Below, one piece after another: positions 8,170 to 17,173 of a stretch of 64,000 bases of DNA. The stretch's first letter is position 1, and each line of letters starts with the position of its first letter. The notes below the pieces were generated by a model that made no database searches, was not told where the DNA came from, and saw only the letters and a program-made list of their open reading frames with translations. The stretch spans positions 186,001 through 250,000 of the forward strand of contig DAIQOI010000004.1 of NCBI GenBank assembly GCA_036787955.1, written 5' to 3'. Source of the DNA: UBA2336 sp036787955. GTDB lineage: Bacteria > Bacteroidota > Bacteroidia > Cytophagales > Cyclobacteriaceae. Position numbers and translations under genes: made by a program.

Positions 8170-8988
8170 TCATTGTCCGCAGTACTGACGCAGGGCATTT
8201 TGCGCTCGTTGATATCCGAGCTGGACGGCATTTCGTAAATCATTGCATCCGTTAACCTGGTTTCCAAGATTCAGATAGCTGATACCCCGTTCGTAATAGG
8301 CACTTGCGTTTGACGGATCGAGCGACAATGCCTTCGAATAATCGTTAATGGCCTCCATGTATTTTTTTTGCATCAGGTACAATTTGCCGCGATTATAAAA
8401 GCCATCGGCATAATCAGGTTTAACGCTCACAGATTTTCCCAGATCTTCCATTGCACGAGTTGTATTACCAGAGTAATAGTAAGCAATTCCCCGGTTCAGA
8501 TAAGGCTCAGGCTTAGAAGCATCTATTTCAATGGCCCTGGTGAAATCAGAAATGGCATCGGCATAGCGTTCCAGTTCCATATACGTGTTGCCACGATTAT
8601 AAAATGCTTCATGGTAACGGTTATCCAGCTCTACCGCTTTTGAAAAATCATTAATCGCTTCGCTCGGGCGGCCCAGCTCTGCGTACACATTTCCACGAAG
8701 ATAGTAAGCCTGTGCATCGGTGGCATTCAGCTGGATGGCTCTGTTCAGGTCATTTAGGGCTTCAAAGGGTCTGCCCAATTCGGTATGTGCCAGTCCGCGG
8801 AATTTATACGCCCTATATGAGTTGGCATTTATTTTAATCGCTTCGTCATAAGCCCGAATGGCTTCCTGGAGTTTACCGTCATTGCCCAACTGATTACCTT
8901 TGGCAATCCATTCATCTTCCTTCTGTGCAACAGCGGGCGCTGTCAACAGGTAAAGGATAGCGGTAAATACGGCCACTGTATTGTTCAT
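8170..8988 (-). CDS. Secreted tetratricopeptide repeat protein
   Basis: A 272-residue protein with a cleavable signal peptide (about residues 1-21, ending AVAQ) and about seven tandem TPR units. Each shows the family pattern of A-Y-Y-x-R-G and P-x-x-A-x-x-D (for example AYYLRGNVYAELGRPSEAI). TPR arrays bind other proteins, so it is probably a periplasmic scaffold. The partner is unknown. It is convergent with the MocA-like gene and divergent from the WG-repeat gene. The ATG chosen gives a good signal peptide. Confidence 0.85.
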   Translation of the reverse strand: MNNTVAVFTAILYLLTAPAVAQKEDEWIAKGNQLGNDGKLQEAIRAYDEAIKINANSYRAYKFRGLAHTELGRPFEALNDLNRAIQLNATDAQAYYLRGNVYAELGRPSEAINDFSKAVELDNRYHEAFYNRGNTYMELERYADAISDFTRAIEIDASKPEPYLNRGIAYYYSGNTTRAMEDLGKSVSVKPDYADGFYNRGKLYLMQKKYMEAINDYSKALSLDPSNASAYYERGISYLNLGNQVNGCNDLRNAVQLGYQRAQNALRQYCGQ

Positions 8989-9087
8989 ATTAATTTTTCA
9001 TTTTTTCCGAAAAGTCATCATTCCTATCCCACTACTGAATACCCGAAAAAAGGTGAATTGTTCTTCAAAAACCGTTAGCCTTAAATC

Positions 9088-11241
9088 ATGTCGTTACAAA
9101 CCCTGCTGCTATTATCTTTGGCACGTATGAACAGGTTGCTGAGCCCCGTTTTTTTGTTGGCCTTTTATCTGGCACAGGCCAATCACTATCAGCTTTTTGA
9201 AGAGAACGGAAAAACCGGAATGAAAGATCAGAGCGGCAAGGTGATCATCCCGGCCCGGTATGAGGCGTTGGGTTGGAGCAACGGTTCGTTCTCGGTTATT
9301 CAGGGATCAACCGGATACAAGGTCAGCAATCGCTGGGGGCTGATCCATATCAGCAACCGCATCATCACCCCTGCCGAATTTGTGGAATTGCTTCCTGCAG
9401 AAAATGATTTGCTGCTGGCGGCCCGGCAAAATCAGGTTACCCTGCAGATTACGCGCGGCTGTCTTACCCCTTCCGGCAAAATTATCTTGCCCTTCGTTTA
9501 TGCAGGCATCCGGATACATGGACTCAGGGCCATAACCTACTCGGTGCATGCTGACAACCAGCTCCGCTATGGCCTGACGGACCTTCGGCACCGCACCATA
9601 CTGCCAGCCAGCTATGCGCACATCTATCCGCTCGGCAACCTTCGCTTTGCGGTGCAAAACACCCACGGAAAAATCGCCTTGTTCACCGAAAATGGTCAGG
9701 CATTGACGGATTTTGTTATTGACAGCATCTCAGTGTTTCATGCCGACCGTGCGGTGTTTTACCAAAACGGCCGGCAGGGGTTAATCAACCGCAACGGTGA
9801 AATAATTGTGCCGGCAAAATACCGTAAAATAACCTGGAACGGCACTGCATGGACCGGACACCTTCCTGACAAGTGGTATGTAATCACTCCACAAAACCAG
9901 ACAGAACATCAAACCGAAGCCGACAGCATCATGGCACTGCCAGACGGAAATCTGGCTCTGCTGTTACCCAACCAGGTTCAGCTTACCGATAACCGCATGC
10001 AACCACTTCATCAACCTTTTGCTGCCACCGGCATTCACAAAGTCATTTCCAATAACCTGCTGATCTTTCGTGCGGGAAACCGGTTTGGTGTGATACGTAC
10101 CGATGGTTTGGTTATACTGCCTGCCGTGTTCAGTTCAGTTACACCGGCCCACGGGCTTTTGCTGGCGCAAACCCAAACCATGGGCAGGAAACAATGGTGT
10201 TTGTACGATTTGCATGGCCGGCGTGTCAGCAATACTTACGATTACATCGAGCCGATTCCGGGCGAATTTTTCCGTGTCGGCAAGAACCGCAACGAAGGGC
10301 TTCTGAACAACAGCGGGGCTGAAATTTTACCTTGTGTATATGAACGGATTCTGGAGTGTAAGCATGATCAGGCATCTGTACAGTTCCTTAATCAGTACGG
10401 TATTGTAACCCTGCAGGATAAGTGGCTGGTTACACCCCAACCCAACCCGCTGAAACTTCTCGGCCCCCATACCTACCTGGAACGGGAAGGAAATATTACC
10501 TGGCTGAAAAACTTTTCCGGCACTGCCCTGTATTTCACTACCAATCCGGTCACGCAGCAGGGCGACCATCTTATTGAAGAAACCTCTTCCGGGGGCAGGT
10601 GGACCATCAGCATGGAAGGTCGCATCGTAAATCGCGAAATGCCGGCCACACAACAGGCAGAGTGGACGGGCCCTTCCAGCGAAGGTTATAGACCGGTACG
10701 CAGAAACGGACGGTATGGGTTTATTAACGAAGATGGCCTGCTGATGATCCCCAACCGGTATGAAGATGTAATGCCCTTCAGCGAAGACAGGGCTGGCATA
10801 AAAATCAGAAACAAGTGGGGATTTATTGATCATACTGACCGCATCGTAGTACAACCCGTTTATGATAAAGCCCTGCCATTTACCAATGGTCTGTCGAAAG
10901 TGAGTCAGAAAAACAAATGGGGTATGATTGACAGAGAAGGAAAAATAGTGGTGCAGGTGCGTTACGATTCCGTGCAGGTACTTACATCCGGCAGGGTTTT
11001 GATACAAGCAGATGGTTATTTCGGCCTGGCCGATTTAGACGGGCATATCCTGCTTCATACCAAGTACGATGAAATAACCGACCTGAACAACGACATGGTT
11101 ATCGTAAAACAAAATGGTAAATATGGTGTGGTGGATGTGCGCGGTGTAGCCGTTATTCCGCTTAACTACGATTACTTGTTCTATCACCCGAGCGCACAAC
11201 GGTTCCTTGGCTGCCTCAAGGGGAGCAGGGAAAGGCTATGA
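9088..11241 (+). CDS. WG-repeat protein, exported
   Basis: A 717-residue protein (678 from the best inner start at 9127 onward would be about 704) built almost wholly of WG repeats. These are beta-rich units of the form xxGKxGfIdxxGkiViPxxYD, seen from NGKTGMKDQSGKVIIPARYE at the N-terminus to the end. The strongest copies lie in the last third (KWGFIDHTDRIVVQPVYD, KWGMIDREGKIVVQVRYD). A hydrophobic signal segment follows the inner Met at 9127, which may be the true start; a TATCTTTG box lies at 9113-9120. WG repeats are common in Bacteroidota and usually mediate protein contacts, and their exact function is unknown. The stop codon lies inside a strong terminator hairpin. Confidence 0.82.
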   Translation: MSLQTLLLLSLARMNRLLSPVFLLAFYLAQANHYQLFEENGKTGMKDQSGKVIIPARYEALGWSNGSFSVIQGSTGYKVSNRWGLIHISNRIITPAEFVELLPAENDLLLAARQNQVTLQITRGCLTPSGKIILPFVYAGIRIHGLRAITYSVHADNQLRYGLTDLRHRTILPASYAHIYPLGNLRFAVQNTHGKIALFTENGQALTDFVIDSISVFHADRAVFYQNGRQGLINRNGEIIVPAKYRKITWNGTAWTGHLPDKWYVITPQNQTEHQTEADSIMALPDGNLALLLPNQVQLTDNRMQPLHQPFAATGIHKVISNNLLIFRAGNRFGVIRTDGLVILPAVFSSVTPAHGLLLAQTQTMGRKQWCLYDLHGRRVSNTYDYIEPIPGEFFRVGKNRNEGLLNNSGAEILPCVYERILECKHDQASVQFLNQYGIVTLQDKWLVTPQPNPLKLLGPHTYLEREGNITWLKNFSGTALYFTTNPVTQQGDHLIEETSSGGRWTISMEGRIVNREMPATQQAEWTGPSSEGYRPVRRNGRYGFINEDGLLMIPNRYEDVMPFSEDRAGIKIRNKWGFIDHTDRIVVQPVYDKALPFTNGLSKVSQKNKWGMIDREGKIVVQVRYDSVQVLTSGRVLIQADGYFGLADLDGHILLHTKYDEITDLNNDMVIVKQNGKYGVVDVRGVAVIPLNYDYLFYHPSAQRFLGCLKGSRERL

Positions 11242-11271
11242 AAAAAGGGCCGCTGTGGCCCTTTTTTCATA
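11237..11271. terminator. Bidirectional terminator between convergent genes
   Basis: A perfect 15-bp inverted repeat (TATGAAAAAAGGGCC with GGCCCTTTTTTCATA) around a 5-base loop. A-runs and T-runs on either side make it work in both directions. The left arm includes the stop codon of the WG-repeat gene, and the right arm ends seven bases before the stop of the flotillin-like gene. Confidence 0.92.
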
Positions 11272-11277
11272 CAACGC

Positions 11278-12276
11278 TTAATCTTTTTTAGGAGGGGTAG
11301 GTCCTTGTCCTTTACTCGAGTCGGATATGGCCTGGCGCATGCCGGTATCTGCCTGAATGTTTTGCATGCGGTAATAATCCATTACCCCCAGATTTCCGCT
11401 GCGGAAGGCATCGGCAATGGCTTTGGGTATTTCGGCTTCCGCCTGAATCACATTGGCACGCGCTTCCTGTGCTTTGGCCTTCATTTCCTGTTCCAGGGCC
11501 ACGGCCATGGCCCTGCGCTCTTCGGCTTTGGCTTCTGCCACTTTCAAATCGGCCGATGCCTGATCAATCTGCAACTTGGCACCGATGTTGGCACCTACAT
11601 CCACATCGGCTATGTCGATGGACAAAATCTGGAAAGCCGTGCCGGCATCCAGACCGCGCGAAAGCACCACCTTGGAAATCTTATCGGGATTTTCGAGCAC
11701 CTCTTTATGTGAGCGGGCTGAGCCAATGGCGGTAACAATACCTTCGCCTACGCGTGCCAGGATCGTATCCTCGCCTGCACCGCCTACCAGTTGCTGTATG
11801 TTGGCCCGCACTGTAACACGGGCAATGGCAATTAGCTGAATGCCATCAGCGGCCACTGCCGCCACCTTGGGTGTGGTGATTACTTTCGGATTGACAGAAA
11901 TCTGCACTGCCTCAAACACATCGCGTCCGGCCAGGTCGATAGCCGTAGCTTGTTTAAAATCGAGGTGAATGTTCGCCTTTTCGGCCGAAATAAGTGCCCG
12001 GATTACATTGGGCACATTACCCCCTGCCAGGTAGTGCGTTTCCAGATCGGTAGAAGTAAGTTTTAGTCCGGCTTTGGTTGCGGTAATCAATGACTCTACT
12101 ATAACCCGGGGAGGTACTTTACGGATACGCATGAATACCAGTTCGAACAGCCCCACCCGCACACCGCTGAACAGGGCGGTGATCCACAGGTTAATGGGTA
12201 CAAAATAGAGGAATACGAAAAACAGAATAATGGCCGCGAAGACCATGAAAAGCAATGCTGCACCTTGAAGTTCCAT
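11278..12276 (-). CDS. floA: Flotillin-like membrane protein FloA (SPFH domain)
   Basis: A 332-residue flotillin-like protein of the FloA/YqfA (UPF0365) family, which scaffolds ordered lipid domains in the inner membrane. An N-terminal membrane hairpin (about residues 5-40) precedes the SPFH domain. A charged, Ala/Glu-rich helical region follows (about 230-300, with AEAKAEERRAMAVALEQEMKAKAQEARANV broken by short turns), which in flotillins drives oligomerisation. The length matches FloA. It lies 54 bases after an NfeD gene on the same strand, the usual partner arrangement. It ends in the shared bidirectional terminator. Confidence 0.93.
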   Translation of the reverse strand: MELQGAALLFMVFAAIILFFVFLYFVPINLWITALFSGVRVGLFELVFMRIRKVPPRVIVESLITATKAGLKLTSTDLETHYLAGGNVPNVIRALISAEKANIHLDFKQATAIDLAGRDVFEAVQISVNPKVITTPKVAAVAADGIQLIAIARVTVRANIQQLVGGAGEDTILARVGEGIVTAIGSARSHKEVLENPDKISKVVLSRGLDAGTAFQILSIDIADVDVGANIGAKLQIDQASADLKVAEAKAEERRAMAVALEQEMKAKAQEARANVIQAEAEIPKAIADAFRSGNLGVMDYYRMQNIQADTGMRQAISDSSKGQGPTPPKKD

Positions 12277-12330
12277 AATCAGTTTGAGGTTTTTGAGGGT
12301 TTATTATTAAATGTCGTTAGGCTGGATAAA

Positions 12331-12795
12331 TTACCCAACAGGCTCTACCACAATCAGTTGCCCCCGCACCTGCACAATCCGAATGCGGCTGCCTGCTGCA
12401 AGATAGTCGCCATGCGTAGTTACTTCCAATATTTTCCCGTCAAATTCTGCAGAGCCGGCCGGGCGCAAAGCCGAAACTGCAACGCCTTCTGCACCTGGCT
12501 TTAACGATTCGGTCATCCCCTCGTTAACACGGCTTTCAATGCTTTTATTTAGGGAAAACTTTTTCCATGCACCCTTGCGAAAACTCCAGTACAAGGCAAA
12601 AACAAAGGCTGAAAGCGACAACAGCAATACATAAAAGCCTGTTTCCGATCCATACTGACTGTAGCTGAATGATACACCGGCTATCAGGAAGATGAGCCCC
12701 AGCAACCCTACCACGGTTGTGCCCGGAATGAAAATCACTTCGATAATCAATAAAATGATTCCTGAAATAATTAAGGCGGCAATAACCCAGGCCAT
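12331..12795 (-). CDS. NfeD family membrane protein
   Basis: A 154-residue short NfeD protein without the ClpP-like protease domain of long NfeD forms. Three to four hydrophobic segments fill the first half (about residues 3-75). The last 60 residues form the NfeD soluble OB-fold domain (GAEGVAVSALRPAGSAEFDG and IRIVQVRGQLIVVEP). NfeD proteins are encoded next to flotillin or stomatin genes and are thought to bind them in membrane microdomains. Here the floA gene follows directly, so the pair is probably one transcript. Confidence 0.9.
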   Translation of the reverse strand: MAWVIAALIISGIILLIIEVIFIPGTTVVGLLGLIFLIAGVSFSYSQYGSETGFYVLLLSLSAFVFALYWSFRKGAWKKFSLNKSIESRVNEGMTESLKPGAEGVAVSALRPAGSAEFDGKILEVTTHGDYLAAGSRIRIVQVRGQLIVVEPVG

Positions 12796-12863
12796 AAACT
12801 TTAATAGGCTATAAAGCTAATGAAATTCAAATGATGTATTGCACGGGGCAAGGCCACTTCCTT

Positions 12864-14339
12864 TCAGTAAGCCCTTGCAAACAGCACCCTTCTGGAAGAC
12901 GGTTTGCCGGAATACACACAATTGCCCTTCTCTTCCGTTGCATTCAGCGGAATGCACCGAATGGTGGCTTTGGTTTCTTCCTTTATGGCAGCCTCCGTTT
13001 CTTTAGTGCCATCCCAATGCGCTTCAATAAAACCGCCCTTTTCTTCCAGCACCCGTTTAAACTCTTCAAAGGATTCTACACGGGTGGTCATTTGTTTACG
13101 GAAATCCAGTGCCTTGCGGTAAATGTTCTTCTGAATCTCATCGAGCAGCACCAGCGTATCTACCACCACCTGTTCCATGCCGATGACCTGCTTTTCCCTG
13201 GTGTCTCTTCGTGCAACTTCAACGGTGCCTTGTTCAAGATCCCGCGGACCAACAGTAAGCCTTACCGGCACACCTTTCAGTTCCCATTCGGCAAATTTAA
13301 AGCCCGGCTTTTGTGTGTCGCGGTCGTCAAATTTTACAGCAACACCCTGTTTCCGGTAATCCTTTATCAGCTGCTCAGCACGGCTGCGTATGGCATTCAG
13401 TTCTTCTTCATTTTTAAATACCGGTACAATCACCACCTGAACCGGTGCCAGCTTGGGGGGCAGAATAAGCCCGTCATCATCGGAATGGGCCATGATCAGT
13501 GCGCCCATCAAACGCGTACTAACCCCCCATGAAGTGCCCCATACATAATCCAGCTTACCTTCTTTTGTGGCAAACTGCACATCAAAGGCTTTGGCAAAGT
13601 TCTGACCCAGAAAATGCGAGGTGCCGGCCTGCAGGGCTTTGCCATCCTGCATCAGCGCTTCGATGCAATAGGTATCAACCGCACCGGGAAATTTCTCCCC
13701 TTCCGATTTTTTACCTTTTATTACCGGCAGTGCCATAAAGCTCTCGGCAAAGTCGGCATAAACATCCAGCATCTGCAGGGTTTCCTTTACAGCCTCCTCG
13801 GCAGTGGCATGTGCCGTATGGCCCTCCTGCCACAGAAATTCCGCTGTGCGCAGGAACAAACGCGTGCGCATTTCCCAGCGCACCACATTTGCCCACTGAT
13901 TGATGAGGATGGGCAAATCGCGGTAAGATTGTATCCACTTTTTATAGGAGTTCCAGATGATGGTTTCAGAAGTGGGACGGACAATCAGCTCTTCTTCCAG
14001 CTTCGATTCCGGATCTACCATTACTCCTTTGCCATCGGGTGAATTTTTCAGGCGATAATGCGTAACGATGGCGCATTCCTTGGCAAAGCCTTCCACATGA
14101 CTGGCTTCGCGCGCCAGAAAAGATTTGGGCACAAACAGCGGGAAATATGCATTGACATGGCCGGTTTCCTTAAACATTCTATCCAGCGCCTGCTGCATCT
14201 TTTCCCAGATGCTGTAACCATAAGGTTTTATTACCATGCAGCCACGCACATCGGAATGCTCGGCCAGATCGGCCTTTCTTACTAACTCATTGTACCACAG
14301 TGAATAATCTTCACTGCGGCTCGGTATTGCCTTAGCCAT
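12864..14339 (-). CDS. proS: Prolyl-tRNA synthetase (type 3, archaeal/eukaryotic-like)
   Basis: A 491-residue class II synthetase that charges tRNA-Pro with proline. It lacks the editing insertion of typical bacterial ProRS and has the C-terminal extension of the archaeal/eukaryotic-like (ProS type 3) form. Visible class II motifs include VRPTSET, the motif 2 region around RWEMRTRLFLRTAEFLWQEGHTAH, and the GTSWGVSTRLMGALIMAHSDDDGLILPP segment. A HAT-like anticodon domain follows (about 285-390), and the protein ends with aromatic FARAY as type 3 enzymes do. Type 3 ProRS is usual in Bacteroidota. It is the only gene on its transcript; a TATATTTG box lies 38 bases upstream of the start. Confidence 0.96.
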   Translation of the reverse strand: MAKAIPSRSEDYSLWYNELVRKADLAEHSDVRGCMVIKPYGYSIWEKMQQALDRMFKETGHVNAYFPLFVPKSFLAREASHVEGFAKECAIVTHYRLKNSPDGKGVMVDPESKLEEELIVRPTSETIIWNSYKKWIQSYRDLPILINQWANVVRWEMRTRLFLRTAEFLWQEGHTAHATAEEAVKETLQMLDVYADFAESFMALPVIKGKKSEGEKFPGAVDTYCIEALMQDGKALQAGTSHFLGQNFAKAFDVQFATKEGKLDYVWGTSWGVSTRLMGALIMAHSDDDGLILPPKLAPVQVVIVPVFKNEEELNAIRSRAEQLIKDYRKQGVAVKFDDRDTQKPGFKFAEWELKGVPVRLTVGPRDLEQGTVEVARRDTREKQVIGMEQVVVDTLVLLDEIQKNIYRKALDFRKQMTTRVESFEEFKRVLEEKGGFIEAHWDGTKETEAAIKEETKATIRCIPLNATEEKGNCVYSGKPSSRRVLFARAY

Positions 14340-14377
14340 TTCCGGTATAATTCTTGTTCAACAGGTAAATAGTCCGG

Positions 14378-14407
14378 CAAATATAGGAGATGTGGGATCG
14401 GAGTAAA
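14378..14407 (-). promoter_or_regulatory. Predicted promoter of proS
   Basis: On the minus strand a perfect TATATTTG -7 box (14385-14378) lies 38 bases before the proS start. TTT at 14407-14405 sits 19 bases further up as a weak -33 box. Confidence 0.5.
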
Positions 14408-14503
14408 GAAAAAGAGGCCTGTTTGCCGGAAAAATCGTAGTTTTAATGAAAACTTTTGCGCTGTTGCACGTTATACTAATTACAGACTAAACCGGGAAAT
14501 GCC

Positions 14504-15589
14504 ATGAAAAAATTGCTTGCCATCTGCCTGATAACCGGATTTGCTGCACCCGTGTTGGCGCAGGAATATGATGATATGTATTTCCGGGCCAGAGACCGGA
14601 AAAGACCTGCTACTTCCGAGCCGGCCTTTGTGAGCAACTACGAAAACTTTAAACGCCAGCATTTCCCGGAAACGGCTCAGGAAACCATTAACCCTACCGA
14701 CAGTTATTCTGCCCGGCAGTTAAACCCTGAGTTTTCTGCCCGCAGCCTGTCGGACGTTGCCACTGCAGATGAAGAAAATTATTTTGTTGAAAACTTCAGG
14801 CCTTCTTCAACCGCTTCGGTTCCTTTCAATAACTCTTACTATTTTAATAATCCGTGGAACAATCCCTGGGGAATGGGTTGGTATAGCTCAGCATGGGCAC
14901 GGCCCTGGCAAAATCCCTGGTATTGGGGTTACTATGATCCCTGGATGAATCCTTGGATGAACCCCTGGATGCCGGGTGGCGGATGGGGATGGACTCCAGG
15001 ATGGAACTACGGGTTTAACAGCCTGTGGGCGCCCGGCTTCAGTGGCTGGACAGTTTCAGTAGGTTATTCCTGGGGAAATGCCTGGGGCAATGCATGGTGT
15101 TCACCCTACTGGAATTCGTGGGGTATGTGGAACAATTGGGGTATTTGGAACAGGCCTGTTTTTTGGGGCTGGGGTAATGAGATCAGAAATGTTAACTATG
15201 GCAAGCGTTATTCACAAACCAATGCTGTGGCAGGCGATGTGCGCCAGCACTATACCACCTCACCGCGTCAAGCCAATCCAAATTCAAACATAAATACCAG
15301 CTCACCCTCCGGGCGTACCCGTGGTGATAACAACGAATACTATGTGCCTCCTGCACGCCGGTCAGCACCGGTGCGGCAGGGCACGAATACCTTACGCGAT
15401 ACTGATTATCAGCAGAGGACTCCGGCACGTCAGTGGAATAATAATCCCGACTTTAACCGCAGTCCGGGTAATCTGAACAACAGCCGTCCTTCTTACTCGA
15501 TTCCTTCGCGCAGCAGCGGTTCATTCAGTCCGGGTGGTGGCGCAAGGCCTTCTGCTCCTTCGGGTGGTGGCCGGCGCGGAGGTCAGTAA
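14504..15589 (+). CDS. Tryptophan-rich secreted protein of unknown function
   Basis: A 361-residue exported protein that I do not recognise. Residues 1-20 form a signal peptide ending VLAQ. Residues about 117-224 are strikingly rich in Trp (25 in about 110 residues) with Asn, Pro, Gly and Met. They contain repeated NPW motifs (NNPWNNPWG, NPWMNPWMNPW) and W-G-N pairs. The C-terminal third is polar and basic with short Gly/Ser/Arg tracts, ending PSGGGRRGGQ, and looks disordered. It is 30 bases upstream of an outer-membrane barrel gene on the same strand, so the two may share a transcript. The composition suggests a surface or matrix protein; that is inference only. Confidence 0.8.
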   Translation: MKKLLAICLITGFAAPVLAQEYDDMYFRARDRKRPATSEPAFVSNYENFKRQHFPETAQETINPTDSYSARQLNPEFSARSLSDVATADEENYFVENFRPSSTASVPFNNSYYFNNPWNNPWGMGWYSSAWARPWQNPWYWGYYDPWMNPWMNPWMPGGGWGWTPGWNYGFNSLWAPGFSGWTVSVGYSWGNAWGNAWCSPYWNSWGMWNNWGIWNRPVFWGWGNEIRNVNYGKRYSQTNAVAGDVRQHYTTSPRQANPNSNINTSSPSGRTRGDNNEYYVPPARRSAPVRQGTNTLRDTDYQQRTPARQWNNNPDFNRSPGNLNNSRPSYSIPSRSSGSFSPGGGARPSAPSGGGRRGGQ

Positions 15590-15619
15590 ATCATCTCAAA
15601 TAAAAACCGGGCGGTAAAA

Positions 15620-17173
15620 ATGCTTTTCAGGTTGTATAAAGGCCTGTGTGCTCTAACAATATGTTTACCCGCAGCGCTGTTTGCCCAGGGTTTTGTAGAA
15701 AACGGGTTGTTGTTCAGCCGCACGCAGCCAGGGGGCAGTGCACGCATGCAGGCAATGGGTGGTGCCCAGGTGGCGCTGGGAGGTGATTACAGCTCGGCCC
15801 TATCCAACCCTGCAGGACTGGGAATGTTTAACCGGTCGGAATTCACCCTCACACCGGCCCTCTCTATGAATGACATACATGCCGATCACCTTGCCACCAA
15901 TACCTTCAATTCAGCGCAACGGTTTACCCTACCAGGTGCGAGCTACGTGGTTCATAAGCCCGGATCCGACAGCAAATTTCCGGGAAGCTCGCTGGGAATT
16001 ACTGTAACCCGAATCAATTCATTTAACAACGATTTCAGCTATCGCGGCACAGACAACCTTTCATCCATAACCGACTGGTTCATAGAACGTGCAACAGGTT
16101 TTGCTCCTGAACAACTTCCAGCACCGCACAATAATATCCCGTTGCTGAATTTTGATGAAATTATCGGTCAGGCGTATCTCACATTTCTGACCAACACCTT
16201 TGCCGATGATCCGAACAACACCTCGCCCGTAATGCCCGATGATTACATTCATTATTATTCCGAACTCGAAAACCTTCCGGGTGAGACGCGCACATTAAAT
16301 CGGTCGGGCAATGTAAAAACCCGCGGAGCGCAATACCAGTGGTCCCTTGCTTATGGTGGCAATTATCAGGACAAATTGTTTTACGGTGCAAACTTCAGCA
16401 TTCATACGCTTCGGTACGAGTTTGACCGCCTGTACCGCGAAGACAGTTTTTCTTTCAGCGAAGATCCCGGATATAATCCACTGGATTACCTGGAACTGAG
16501 CGAGCGGATTAGTATTGAAGGGTCAGGCGTTAGCTTTACGTTGGGCCTTATCTACCGCCCCATGGACAATCTTCAAATGGGCCTGTCGTGGGCCACACCT
16601 GCCTGGTATCAGCTCACCGATGCCTATTCCTCTTCCGTCACAGCCCGATGGAATGATACACGCGGAACCATTACTGAAGAAAGCGCAAGGCCGCTGGTTT
16701 CGGAATATGGCTTTCGCACACCTGCACGTTTTTCCATGGGCGCTGCGTGTTTCATTGGCAATCACGGCTTCATTGCAGCCGACCTCGAATGGCTGAATTT
16801 TGGCAGGGCGCGTTACCGATCGCAGGTTGCAGGAATTGATTTTACCCCCGAAAATGAAGGGATAAGAAATAACTTTAAAAATGTAATGAACTACCGGATG
16901 GGCGCTGAATTCAGGAAAGATATTTTCCGCCTGCGGGCAGGATTTAACTACCAGGCCAATCCGCTTATCAGCACCCTGGCCAACTACCGCATCATCACTT
17001 ACAGTGCCGGTGCCGGCATCCGGCTGAAAACTTTTTATGCCGACCTTGCCGTGTTGCGCAACAGCGACAATAGCCGTTACAGTCCTTATGTTTTTTCTGA
17101 CGGCACCGGACCTGCAGTTGAATTGTCGCGGGCCATCACAACCATCATGACAACAATCGGATTTACTTTCTGA
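15620..17173 (+). CDS. Outer-membrane beta-barrel protein, OmpP1/FadL-like
   Basis: A 517-residue predicted outer-membrane barrel. After a signal peptide (ending LFAQ, about residue 24) the mature start carries a family-like segment (ARMQAMGGAQVALGGDYSSALSNPAGLG broken by turns), as in OmpP1/FadL/TodX and PorV-type barrels. Alternating aromatic and polar residues run through to a C-terminal TTIMTTIGFTF, the aromatic-ending strand recognised by the BAM machinery. FadL relatives take up hydrophobic compounds, but no substrate can be read here. It follows the tryptophan-rich gene and overlaps the convergent shikimate kinase gene by 11 bases. Confidence 0.82.
   Translation: MLFRLYKGLCALTICLPAALFAQGFVENGLLFSRTQPGGSARMQAMGGAQVALGGDYSSALSNPAGLGMFNRSEFTLTPALSMNDIHADHLATNTFNSAQRFTLPGASYVVHKPGSDSKFPGSSLGITVTRINSFNNDFSYRGTDNLSSITDWFIERATGFAPEQLPAPHNNIPLLNFDEIIGQAYLTFLTNTFADDPNNTSPVMPDDYIHYYSELENLPGETRTLNRSGNVKTRGAQYQWSLAYGGNYQDKLFYGANFSIHTLRYEFDRLYREDSFSFSEDPGYNPLDYLELSERISIEGSGVSFTLGLIYRPMDNLQMGLSWATPAWYQLTDAYSSSVTARWNDTRGTITEESARPLVSEYGFRTPARFSMGAACFIGNHGFIAADLEWLNFGRARYRSQVAGIDFTPENEGIRNNFKNVMNYRMGAEFRKDIFRLRAGFNYQANPLISTLANYRIITYSAGAGIRLKTFYADLAVLRNSDNSRYSPYVFSDGTGPAVELSRAITTIMTTIGFTF

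Noticed and set aside
12831..13532. Long plus-strand reading frame of 233 codons opposite proS
   Set aside because: proS is certain on the other strand. The antisense frame has no family motif or export signal and arises from codon bias of proS.
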